This document shows positions 1 through 5,023 of a stretch of DNA of 5,023 bases, piece by piece. The DNA is taken from contig JAFAXJ010000397.1 in NCBI GenBank assembly GCA_019241095.1, forward strand, positions 1 to 5,023, written 5' to 3'. The notes under the pieces are model-generated. The model searched no databases and was not told where the DNA came from. It worked only from the letters and a program-made list of their open reading frames with translations. Source of the stretch: Verrucomicrobiota bacterium. Its GTDB lineage: Bacteria; Verrucomicrobiota; Verrucomicrobiia; Chthoniobacterales; JAFAMB01. The position numbers and the translations under genes are program-made. How positions within the stretch are numbered: position 1 is the first letter of the stretch; each line of letters starts with the position of its first letter.

Positions 1-829
1 ATTCACTCATGTTCGCGTCACCGAGAATAACATGAAATCTTCTATACTTGCCAGGATCGGCGTGAGGCTCGTCCCGGGTATTGACTATTGGGCGCCGATT
101 CATCGTGTCGATACTAACTAAGACACTGAAGAAATCGGCCCGCTGGCTGATTTGGTAGACGCCCGGCTGACCAGAAGATCCCTCACCTTCAATACCTAAC
201 TTTCCAGCACCCGCAAAGATCTGACGAGTGATTAAAAACGGGATGACTTCACCAACAAGCCGATCCCAAGGGACAGCGCGGCTCATCAGGTAGTTATCAT
301 GGCACCCATAACTATGGCCGATGAAATCGGTATTATTCTTATACAGCCGAGCTTCTCGTTCCGGAGCTAACTTTTTGTTTCGACGCCGAACACATTCGCT
401 GAGAATTCGTTCTCCTGCTTTGTCTTGTGCAACAATATCGCGCAGCAATGTGCATTCCGGGGTCGAATACTCCGGGTGAGCATGATCGTTATAAAATCGC
501 GCGCCGTTACTGAGAACAAGGTCGCTCTTTATTTCTTCGAAACTAAGGGGGCGGTTTTTGTCCAACTCGTAGTAGGCCGATTCATCGGTATCCTGCAGCA
601 AAGCCTGTGCACGAAAGCCTCGAGCATCCTGATGTGGATCTTCCAGATCGTAATCCCACTTCATCAGGGCGCCGTGATCGGTGTAGCACCGAACTAACTC
701 AATTGATTCCGCAACAACATCTACTGACTCGACTCCGTTTACTGTAATCCCGTATTCCGTCTCAATGCCGAAAACCCGCTTCATTCCAGGAAATGGTGCA
801 TCAGGACCCAAGCACAAGCTAAATGACAT
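1..829 (-). CDS. dop: Dop: Pup deamidase/depupylase (partial, C-terminal part beyond the window)
   Basis: Reading leftward from the ATG at 829, one frame stays open for 276 codons to the window edge. It belongs to the Dop/PafA carboxylate-amine ligase-like family, whose members use ATP at the active site. Dop deamidates Pup ending in Gln and cleaves the Pup-lysine isopeptide bond. Visible motifs are FGIETEYG (residues 20-27, Mg/ATP-binding Glu), WDY...DARGF (58-72), NGARFYNDHAHPEYSTPE (108-125, with Asp115 as the expected nucleophile), KAGERIL (137-143), YKNNTD..GHSYGCHDNY (164-180), and NTRDEPHADP with HVILGDANMSE near the edge. The segment at about 48-105, including WDY and DARGF, and the DHAHPE form of the active-site motif point to Dop rather than the ligase PafA. 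Family members are about 500 residues, so a little over half is present. The start at 829 has a good Shine-Dalgarno site; the alternative ATG at 784 has none. The gene overlaps the ATPase by 11 bp, so the two are probably co-translated. Confidence 0.93.
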   Translation of the reverse strand, partial: MSFSLCLGPDAPFPGMKRVFGIETEYGITVNGVESVDVVAESIELVRCYTDHGALMKWDYDLEDPHQDARGFRAQALLQDTDESAYYELDKNRPLSFEEIKSDLVLSNGARFYNDHAHPEYSTPECTLLRDIVAQDKAGERILSECVRRRNKKLAPEREARLYKNNTDFIGHSYGCHDNYLMSRAVPWDRLVGEVIPFLITRQIFAGAGKLGIEGEGSSGQPGVYQISQRADFFSVLVSIDTMNRRPIVNTRDEPHADPGKYRRFHVILGDANMSE

Positions 830-2492
830 GTGATTCTCCCCCAGCCTTCACTTGGCCGCGGACTGGAGAAACCTTCACCACATTCTCTGAATCATAGTCA
901 ATGAGCTTAAGCCAATCCTCCACAATATCTGTCGGCGGAAAGATATCATTTTCCGCATATTCGGTATTCAGGGAAACCAAAAGATCTGATTCGCTAATAC
1001 CCTCTTCTTGCAATGTGCTAATTGCTCGCTTGATCGCCAACTCTTTCGCACGTTCCACTATGGACGCAATGATCGCGCCACTGACCAGATCTCCCCGATA
1101 TAGTGTGTCCCGTTTGCCACTCCTTAATATCACGTCCAGGAACCGGTTTTCATCACGACGCGCAAATTGAGTTTCTGAAACCTTGTCGATCAGGTAACTG
1201 ATAGCTTCGTTAACTCCACCAGTTCGCTCAACTAAAGCAGGATCGTAAGGCAGATCGTCGGAAAGGTAGATCCGGTATATTTCGCGCGCAGCGACGCGAT
1301 CGGGTCGATTCACCTTTATCTTACGATCAATTCGGCCAGGTCGAAGAATGGCAGGATCAATCAAGTCCGCACGATTGGACGCCAAGATGATAACAACTTC
1401 ATTCAAGGATTCGATTCCATCCATCTCTGTGCAAAACATCGGCACTAGCGTGGACAAGATGCTGGAATAACGACCTGCTCTGCGGGTACCTAGTATGCTC
1501 TCGGCTTCATCAATAAAGATGAATGGCAAAAAACCTTCTTTCCGTTTCTCGCGTGCAGTTGAAAAAATTTCGCGAACCATTCGCTCAGACTCGCCAACCC
1601 ACATATTGAGAATTTCCGGACCTTTAATATGCATAAAGAATTGCTGCATATCCTCTCCGGTTTTCTCTTTTAACTGCTCAGTTAGATTATAGGCGGTTGC
1701 CTTGCCAATCAGTGTTTTTCCGCACCCTGGAGGACCGTATAATAAAAATCCCTTAGGGGTTTGATGGTTAAATTTAGCGAACAGGTCAGCATGTAACAAA
1801 GGAAGTTCGATCGCGTCTTTGATCGCACTCAGGGCGTCCTCCTGACCGCCAACTTTTTCCCAGGGTAGTTCTGGGACCGTCTCAAGATAATACTCGTCAG
1901 TCTTCGTTCGGCTTAGCAGTTCGATTGCGACTCTAAAATTAGAATCAACCCGGATCTCATCACCGAGTTTCAAAGTCTCTTTCATTAGATCTTGAGATCT
2001 TTGAAGTACTACGGACTGCATTCCGTGCTCTGTTCCAACACGCAAACGATCGCTGCCCAAAACTTCCGCAATTTTTGTTACAGGCCCGGACAACTCGTAT
2101 CCCAGATCGCCAACAATGACATATGCCTCATTGACTAGCACGCGCGTGCCTTTCTTCAGACGAGCCACATTAATCCTCGGATCAACATTGCAATAGTAGT
2201 CAGAGCCGCCCACCACAATCTGTGCCGTCTCTTTGTTCGGGCTACCTAGATACGTTCCAATGCGATTGGCCGGAGACGTTACTTTCTTTACTACTTCATC
2301 GAGCTTTTCGATCGTGTGCCGAGCTTCAGTGATCATCTCTTCCTGCTCGCCAACACTGGACCGAAGTTCGATCAGATCACTTCTGGTTGGGTCTCCCGGA
2401 GGTAAACTGGCAATGATTCGCTCGAGAAATTCGAGGGGTGTTGCGGGCTCAGAACTATAACCACCGTAATCAGGCGTTCTCTCTTGGTTCAT
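819..2492 (-). CDS. arc: ARC/Mpa-family proteasome-associated AAA ATPase
   Basis: This 557-residue protein is a hexameric AAA unfoldase that recognises Pup-tagged proteins through its N-terminal coiled coil and threads them into the 20S proteasome. Domains in order are a coiled-coil-like helix (about 40-72), two OB-fold segments (about 75-140 and 141-203), the ELPWEKVGG entry to the AAA module (208-216), Walker A GPPGCGKT (253-260), pore loop MWVG (297-300), Walker B FIFIDEAE (324-331, Glu329), sensor-1 ASNRAD (371-376, Asn373) and RPGRID (384-389) with the arginine fingers. The downstream helical region (DENRFLDV, then SGAIIASIVERAK) follows the ARC/Mpa pattern and argues against a FtsH or Cdc48 assignment. 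It is somewhat shorter than mycobacterial Mpa (609). Two oddities are a C-terminus ending SHVI in place of GQYL, and Trp298 in the pore loop. The start is well bounded: an in-frame TGA lies four codons upstream and the next Met is residue 53. A weak GAGAAG precedes the ATG. Confidence 0.96.
   Translation of the reverse strand: MNQERTPDYGGYSSEPATPLEFLERIIASLPPGDPTRSDLIELRSSVGEQEEMITEARHTIEKLDEVVKKVTSPANRIGTYLGSPNKETAQIVVGGSDYYCNVDPRINVARLKKGTRVLVNEAYVIVGDLGYELSGPVTKIAEVLGSDRLRVGTEHGMQSVVLQRSQDLMKETLKLGDEIRVDSNFRVAIELLSRTKTDEYYLETVPELPWEKVGGQEDALSAIKDAIELPLLHADLFAKFNHQTPKGFLLYGPPGCGKTLIGKATAYNLTEQLKEKTGEDMQQFFMHIKGPEILNMWVGESERMVREIFSTAREKRKEGFLPFIFIDEAESILGTRRAGRYSSILSTLVPMFCTEMDGIESLNEVVIILASNRADLIDPAILRPGRIDRKIKVNRPDRVAAREIYRIYLSDDLPYDPALVERTGGVNEAISYLIDKVSETQFARRDENRFLDVILRSGKRDTLYRGDLVSGAIIASIVERAKELAIKRAISTLQEEGISESDLLVSLNTEYAENDIFPPTDIVEDWLKLIDYDSENVVKVSPVRGQVKAGGESHVI
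836..842 (-). promoter_or_regulatory. Ribosome binding site of dop
   Basis: On the minus strand, GGGGGAG lies 6 nt before the ATG at 829 and inside the last codons of the ATPase gene. It decides between two possible Dop starts: the in-frame ATG at 784, just before KRVFGIETEYG, has no purine-rich tract at the right distance. Its location inside the upstream gene fits translational coupling. Confidence 0.6.
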
Positions 2493-2749
2493 CGGTACTT
2501 CTCAATCCACCGCTTTGTGAGTATAGACAGATTCATGATTTGTGGCAAACCTGGACTTGATCCTACTGCGCGGTATTCTACGGACAGCGGGAAAAAAATA
2601 AACGTTCAAATAATGATCCGTCGGTTGTTCATCATGTTCGGTTCCCTGTCGCGCACGAGAGGTGGGGAACGGCATATGCGATTTCAGCTTCTTGAGCCAG
2701 CCGTCGTCTGCATAAGGAAAGCGTTGCATGACCCTGAAGAAAACCGATA
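2493..2749. other. Divergent intergenic region between arc and the E1 alpha gene
   Basis: This 257-bp spacer must carry the promoters of both divergent operons. No convincing sigma-70 pair is visible for either strand. The best minus-strand -10 candidate is TAGAAT (2575-2580), about 80 nt before the arc start, but there is no good -35 at 16-18 bp from it. An A-rich stretch (about 2592-2599) lies upstream of it. On the plus-strand side are an inverted repeat (2641-2670) and a small ORF (2676-2750), both listed separately. Longer open frames crossing the region on both strands resemble nothing I recognise and are probably chance. Confidence 0.7.
2641..2670 (+). repeat. Inverted repeat / possible RNA hairpin over a Shine-Dalgarno-like tract
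   Basis: GTTCCC (2641-2646) and GGGAAC (2665-2670) are perfect inverted 6-mers 18 nt apart. Within the loop, TCG (2649-2651) can also pair with CGA (2656-2658), leaving a 4-nt loop. The right arm covers part of the purine tract GAGAGGTGGGGA (2657-2668) that precedes the ATG at 2676. In RNA the fold could hide that ribosome site; in DNA the repeat could be an operator. With six outer base pairs it may also be chance. Confidence 0.35.
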
Positions 2750-2750
2750 A
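2676..2750 (+). CDS. Possible 24-residue leader ORF coupled to E1 alpha
   Basis: This short frame begins MRFQLLEP and ends DPEENR. It is preceded by the strongest Shine-Dalgarno-like tract in the intergenic region (AGGTGGGG, 8 nt before the ATG). Its TAA stop shares one base with the E1 alpha ATG in the string TAATG, a classic geometry for termination-reinitiation coupling. E1 alpha itself has only a weak GAAGAA-type tract upstream. The peptide resembles no family I know, has no signal or membrane segment and no run of regulatory codons, so any role would more likely lie in translating it than in the product. The frame is open further upstream, back through the spacer, so a longer form is possible. 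It may equally be a chance ORF. Confidence 0.3.
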   Translation: MRFQLLEPAVVCIRKALHDPEENR

Positions 2751-3790
2751 TGCCACACTTTATGTTGAATACCCTCATGGAGGAAACGAGGGAGGTTGTA
2801 GCTCCAGATCTCCGGGAACAATACGTTGAAGCTTTCACATGGATGCTCCTGGCCCGAATTGTAGAGGAGAAACTCGCAAGTCTCTGGAGGGCGGGAAAGA
2901 TTGCCGGCGGCGTTTACCTCGGTAAGGGCCAAGAGGCTATCAGTGCAGCCATCGCCGTGATGCTGAAACCCGACGATATCTTCGGTCCCTTAATCCGTGA
3001 CCAAGCCGGGCGGCTGGCATTTGGCGAACCTCTTGCTGACGTGTTCCGAAACCACTTTGGAACACTCACCAGCCCAAGCCGCGGTCGAGACGGAAATGTA
3101 CATCGCGGGCGCCCAAAGGAAGGTTATCACAGCATGATTAGTCATTTGGGATCATTAATCTCAGTGGTGGCGGGCGCTCTTTTGGCCCGGCGTTTTCAAG
3201 GCGACACTTCCGCCATTGGAGCGACCTGTATCGGTGATGGAGGCACCTCGACAGGTGCTTTTCACGAAGCACTGAACTTAGCTGCTGTGGAGAAACTCCC
3301 GCTGGTAGTGGTTGTCACCAACAATCAATACGCCTACTCAACTCCGAACAATCGTCAGTTTGCCTGTCGCAATTTGGTGGACCGAGCTGTCGGGTATGGA
3401 ATCGAAGGCTACTCAATGGATGGAACTGATCTGAGAGATTGCCTTGAAGTGGCACGTTACGCAACCGACCGCGCTCGATCTGGCCACGGGCCACAGATGA
3501 TCGTGGGCACTTGCTTACGACTAACCGGCCATGCTGAGCATGATGATGCATCCTACGTCGATAAGAAATTGTTAAGCCGCTTCGCTGGTCGCGATTGTTT
3601 GCAAATTGCGGGAAGCTATATCCAATCTCAGCAATGGGCTGATCAGTCCCAAATCGAGCGCTGGAAAGAAAAAGCTAAGTACGAGATCGAAGAAGCTTTG
3701 GCGAAGGTGCAGCGCGAACCTCATTCGGATCCCAAGGAGGAAACCTGGTGCCCTTACGCAACTGGCGTTCTCGCTCGGACGGAGCGCTAG
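2750..3790 (+). CDS. 2-oxoacid dehydrogenase E1 component, alpha subunit (pyruvate or branched-chain type)
   Basis: This 346-residue protein is the ThDP-binding subunit of the alpha2-beta2 E1 enzyme, which decarboxylates a 2-oxoacid and passes the acyl group to lipoyl-E2 in the cytoplasm. Visible features are the N-terminal helix LARIVEEKLASLWRAGKI (34-51), GGVYLGKGQEAI (53-64), PLIRDQAGRLAFG (80-92), GRDGNVHRG (112-120), the ThDP/Mg motif opening at GDGG (162-165) and closing at NN (191-192) followed by QYAYSTP, and the active-site loop TGHAEHDDASYV (259-270). Length is normal for the family. The HxxHDD loop leans toward branched-chain/acetoin-like E1s, but the organisation also fits PDH, so no substrate symbol (pdhA or bkdA) is assigned. 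ATG 2750 is the first Met after an in-frame TGA 15 nt upstream; Met5 and Met10 are possible alternatives, but neither has a ribosome site. It is the first large gene of the operon. Confidence 0.95.
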   Translation: MPHFMLNTLMEETREVVAPDLREQYVEAFTWMLLARIVEEKLASLWRAGKIAGGVYLGKGQEAISAAIAVMLKPDDIFGPLIRDQAGRLAFGEPLADVFRNHFGTLTSPSRGRDGNVHRGRPKEGYHSMISHLGSLISVVAGALLARRFQGDTSAIGATCIGDGGTSTGAFHEALNLAAVEKLPLVVVVTNNQYAYSTPNNRQFACRNLVDRAVGYGIEGYSMDGTDLRDCLEVARYATDRARSGHGPQMIVGTCLRLTGHAEHDDASYVDKKLLSRFAGRDCLQIAGSYIQSQQWADQSQIERWKEKAKYEIEEALAKVQREPHSDPKEETWCPYATGVLARTER

Positions 3791-3791
3791 C

Positions 3792-3814
3792 GCGGGCAGA
3801 CCTTCTGCCGCCGC
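3792..3814 (+). promoter_or_regulatory. Intercistronic hairpin after the E1 alpha stop
   Basis: GGCAGA (3795-3800) pairs perfectly with TCTGCC (3804-3809) around a CCT loop. With a 2-nt bulge (3810-3811) the stem extends by GCG/CGC. It starts 2 nt after the E1 alpha TAG. The following ATTTCGTTC is not a U-run, so this is a poor intrinsic terminator. An mRNA stability or processing element, or a block to ribosome run-on, fits better. Structure only; function is inferred. Confidence 0.4.
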
Positions 3815-3839
3815 ATTTCGTTCAACTAGCCTCGGTTCC

Positions 3840-3863
3840 ATGAGCAATCCATTCATCCAATGA
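3840..3863 (+). CDS. Mini-ORF 1 of the E1 beta leader (7 codons, MSNPFIQ)
   Basis: ATG-AGC-AAT-CCA-TTC-ATC-CAA-TGA. The stop overlaps the next ATG in ATGA (3860-3863), the usual geometry for translational coupling. No Shine-Dalgarno site is visible before it. It also lies in frame inside a longer frame that overlaps the E1 alpha 3' end, which is probably not coding. Translation is inferred only from the repeated architecture. Confidence 0.25.
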   Translation: MSNPFIQ

Positions 3864-3883
3864 GCATTCTGGCAATTCGATGA
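3860..3883 (+). CDS. Mini-ORF 2 of the E1 beta leader (7 codons, MSILAIR)
   Basis: Starts in the ATGA overlap with mini-ORF 1 and ends TGA in a second ATGA overlap (3880-3883) with mini-ORF 3. It has the same length as mini-ORF 1. It is in the E1 beta frame, its TGA lying 15 nt before the E1 beta ATG, so stop readthrough would give an extended E1 beta. No ribosome site is visible. Confidence 0.25.
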   Translation: MSILAIR

Positions 3884-3894
3884 GCATTCCCTAG
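3880..3894 (+). CDS. Mini-ORF 3 of the E1 beta leader (4 codons, MSIP)
   Basis: ATG-AGC-ATT-CCC-TAG, starting in the ATGA overlap with mini-ORF 2. Its TAG ends 4 nt before the E1 beta ATG, close enough for a terminating ribosome to reinitiate. It is the shortest of the three and the only one not closed by an ATGA overlap. Function is inferred from position only. Confidence 0.22.
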   Translation: MSIP

Positions 3895-3898
3895 TCCT

Positions 3899-4864
3899 AT
3901 GAGCACTACCTATTTGGAGGCGATTCGGGAGGCGCAAAAGAAGCTTTTGCAGGATGATTCTCGCGTTTACATCTACGGACAAGATGTCGGGGCGTTTGGC
4001 GGCGCTTTCAAAGCGACGAAAAATTTAGCTGACGCCTTTCCCGGTCGTGTTCTGGATGCTCCGATCAGCGAGGACGCAATGGTTGGCAGCGCTATCGGTG
4101 CGGCAATTGAAGGAATGCGCCCCATAATTGAAATGCAGTTCTCGGATTTCTCTGTTACCGCCTTCAATCAGATAATTAATCAGGCAGCAACACTGTACTG
4201 GCGTACACAGGTGGCTTGTCCAATCACAATCCGGATGCCTTCCGGCGCCAACCCTGGAAGTGGCCCATTTCACAGCCAGAACCTGGAGGCATTATACGCT
4301 CATGTGCCCGGATTGGTTGTGTTAGCGCCCGCGACGGTTCCGGATGCCTACACGATGCTGCTGGAAGCAGTTGAGATCGATGACCCGGTCATTTTCTGTG
4401 AGCACAAATACCTTTATAATCGTCTGAAGATAGACCGTCTCACACCAAGCGAGTTAACGTTTAATCACGCTCGGGTTGCCAGGGTAGGGCGCGACATCAC
4501 GATCGTCAGTTATAGCGCGATGGTACCCGAAGCATTATTCGCGGCGGAAATCCTCGAACGAGAAGGTGTATTGGCCGAAGTGGTTGATTTGCGATGCATC
4601 AAGCCACTTGATATTGAAACGGTGATTGCGTCCGTTGCTCGCACGGGCAGACTGCTTTGCGTTGATGAATCATGGCCATGGGGAGGCGTAAATGCGGAGG
4701 TGATCGCTCAGGTCACCACGCGTGGTTTTCATCTGTTAGATGCGCCTCCTCAAAGACTAAACGGAAAAGATACGCCCGTTCCTTTCCACCCAAACCTATG
4801 GAATGTCCACAAGCCGTCGAGCAAGGTTATTGCTCTAAAAGCGCGTGAGCTCCTCAAGTGGTAA
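3899..4864 (+). CDS. 2-oxoacid dehydrogenase E1 component, beta subunit
   Basis: This 321-residue protein is the partner of E1 alpha. It binds the aminopyrimidine side of ThDP and helps form the site that contacts E2. Visible features are TYLEAIREA (4-12), YGQDVGAFGGAF (26-37), DAPISEDAMVGSAIGAA (53-69, with Glu58 as the expected ThDP N1'-contacting residue), EMQFSDF (78-84), the MPSGANPGSGPFHSQ stretch (113-127, His125 matching the conserved active-site His), DPVIFCEHKYLY (162-173), and a C-terminal transketolase-like domain with VDLRCIKPLD and VDESWPWGG. Length is standard. The start is fixed by an in-frame TGA 15 nt upstream, and the next Met is residue 61. Unusually, no Shine-Dalgarno tract precedes the ATG; the upstream bases are the ATGAGCA mini-ORF chain. 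The gap to E1 alpha is 108 bp, to E2 4 bp. Confidence 0.96.
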   Translation: MSTTYLEAIREAQKKLLQDDSRVYIYGQDVGAFGGAFKATKNLADAFPGRVLDAPISEDAMVGSAIGAAIEGMRPIIEMQFSDFSVTAFNQIINQAATLYWRTQVACPITIRMPSGANPGSGPFHSQNLEALYAHVPGLVVLAPATVPDAYTMLLEAVEIDDPVIFCEHKYLYNRLKIDRLTPSELTFNHARVARVGRDITIVSYSAMVPEALFAAEILEREGVLAEVVDLRCIKPLDIETVIASVARTGRLLCVDESWPWGGVNAEVIAQVTTRGFHLLDAPPQRLNGKDTPVPFHPNLWNVHKPSSKVIALKARELLKW

Positions 4865-4868
4865 CATT

Positions 4869-5023
4869 ATGCCGGAAGTCCCAATCATTTTGCCCCAGTT
4901 AGGAGAATCAATCGCGGAAGCTACCGTTATCAGATTCTGCGCGGAAATCGGCCAGGAGGTTACACCGGATCAGGAGGTCATCGAAGTTGAAACCAACAAA
5001 GCCGTGATGGGAGTCACGACCCC
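4869..5023 (+). CDS. 2-oxoacid dehydrogenase E2 acyltransferase, N-terminal lipoyl domain (partial)
   Basis: Only 51 codons and two bases are inside the window. The protein begins MPEVPIILPQLGESIAEATV, the usual first strand of a lipoyl domain with its LGES turn. EVETNKAVM (39-47) is the lipoylation hairpin, with Lys44 as the modified residue. In the full protein this swinging arm would carry the acyl group from E1 to the C-terminal acyltransferase core and the dihydrolipoyl group to E3. ETNKA replaces the more common ETDKA/ESDKA; the lysine and its alanine neighbour are kept. The gene starts 4 nt after the E1 beta stop, has no strong ribosome site of its own, and so is probably translated with E1 beta. 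PDH, BCKDH and OGDH E2 proteins look alike here; the E1 alpha/beta neighbours make OGDH unlikely. Confidence 0.93.
   Translation, partial: MPEVPIILPQLGESIAEATVIRFCAEIGQEVTPDQEVIEVETNKAVMGVTT

Larger units (their letters stand above)
3840..3905 (+). repeat. Four spaced ATGAGCA start-codon repeats leading into E1 beta
   Basis: The heptamer ATGAGCA occurs at 3840, 3860, 3880 and 3899, a spacing of 20, 20 and 19 bp; the last copy is the E1 beta start itself. Copies 2 and 3 share ATGAGCATTC. Sequence after the first 7-10 bases of each unit has little similarity. The spacing is not a multiple of three, so consecutive ATGs fall in different frames, and each of the first three reads into an early stop. 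This may be an eroded tandem duplication of the gene's start or a selected chain of initiation sites. Confidence 0.75.

Noticed and set aside
425..697. 90-codon plus-strand frame
   Set aside because: It is antisense to the Dop gene, whose frame carries conserved motifs throughout this interval.
1..829. PafA (Pup ligase) instead of Dop
   Set aside because: The WDY...DARGF insertion, the DHAHPEYS active-site form, the NYLMSR motif and the position right after the ATPase all match Dop; PafA usually lies at the far end of the cluster.
2575..2580. TAGAAT as a -10 element for arc
   Set aside because: No acceptable -35 hexamer lies 16-18 bp away; the nearest TTGAAC is 23 bp away. Noted only as the best of weak candidates.
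2502..2756. 84-codon minus-strand frame filling the divergent spacer
   Set aside because: The product has no recognisable domain and no clear ribosome site, and the frame ends just before the arc start. A chance ORF in a promoter-bearing spacer is the simpler reading.
3795..3830. Intrinsic terminator after E1 alpha
   Set aside because: The stem is followed by ATTTCGTTC, not a U-run, and E1 beta and E2 downstream clearly belong to the same operon.
3606..3863. 85-codon plus-strand frame overlapping the E1 alpha 3' end and ending at mini-ORF 1
   Set aside because: It starts from a TTG inside E1 alpha in another frame, resembles no protein family, and E1 alpha is complete without it. I saw no evidence for a frameshifted E1 alpha extension.
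3572..3982. 136-codon open frame on the minus strand across the E1 alpha/E1 beta junction
   Set aside because: It lies antisense to strongly supported E1 genes, has no recognisable motif, and crosses the repeat region without explaining it.
1..5023. CRISPR array, tRNA/rRNA gene, insertion sequence or attachment site
   Set aside because: I saw no direct repeats with unique spacers, no tRNA-like folds or rRNA signatures, and no transposase motifs or terminal repeats.

Overview
This window holds two divergent gene blocks that meet at an intergenic region of about 257 bp. On the minus strand are two genes of the Pup-proteasome system: an ARC/Mpa-type proteasomal AAA ATPase (819-2492) and, overlapping its 3' end, the first 276 codons of a Dop-type depupylase/deamidase (829 to the left edge). 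Dop shows up as a clear open frame with family motifs from end to end, and it is cut by the window. On the plus strand is a 2-oxoacid dehydrogenase operon: E1 alpha (2750-3790), E1 beta (3899-4864), and the lipoyl-domain start of an E2 acyltransferase (4869 to the right edge).

The ATPase-then-dop order matches the start of the classical Pup gene cluster (ATPase, dop, pup, prcB, prcA, pafA), so pup and the 20S proteasome genes would be expected just beyond the left edge. Base composition is balanced by eye, unlike most high-GC actinobacteria. The ATPase also diverges from the actinobacterial form: it has no C-terminal GQYL and carries Trp in the pore loop. Together these suggest one of the non-actinobacterial lineages known to carry Pup systems (Verrucomicrobia, Nitrospirae, Armatimonadetes and others), probably environmental. 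The phylum cannot be fixed from this window.

Functionally, ARC would unfold pupylated proteins for a 20S proteasome, and Dop would deamidate Pup where needed and remove Pup from substrates. The plus-strand genes encode the ThDP-dependent E1 heterotetramer and the lipoyl-bearing E2 core of a pyruvate or branched-chain 2-oxoacid dehydrogenase. No sequence feature ties the two blocks together beyond the shared divergent intergenic region.

The most unusual structure is the 108-bp gap between E1 alpha and E1 beta. It holds a hairpin just after the E1 alpha stop, then three consecutive mini-ORFs, each starting ATGAGCA at a spacing of 19-20 bp. The first two are linked by ATGA stop/start overlaps, and the E1 beta start is the fourth copy of the same motif. 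A second hint of coupled initiation lies before E1 alpha: a 24-codon ORF with a Shine-Dalgarno-like tract, whose TAA overlaps the E1 alpha ATG.
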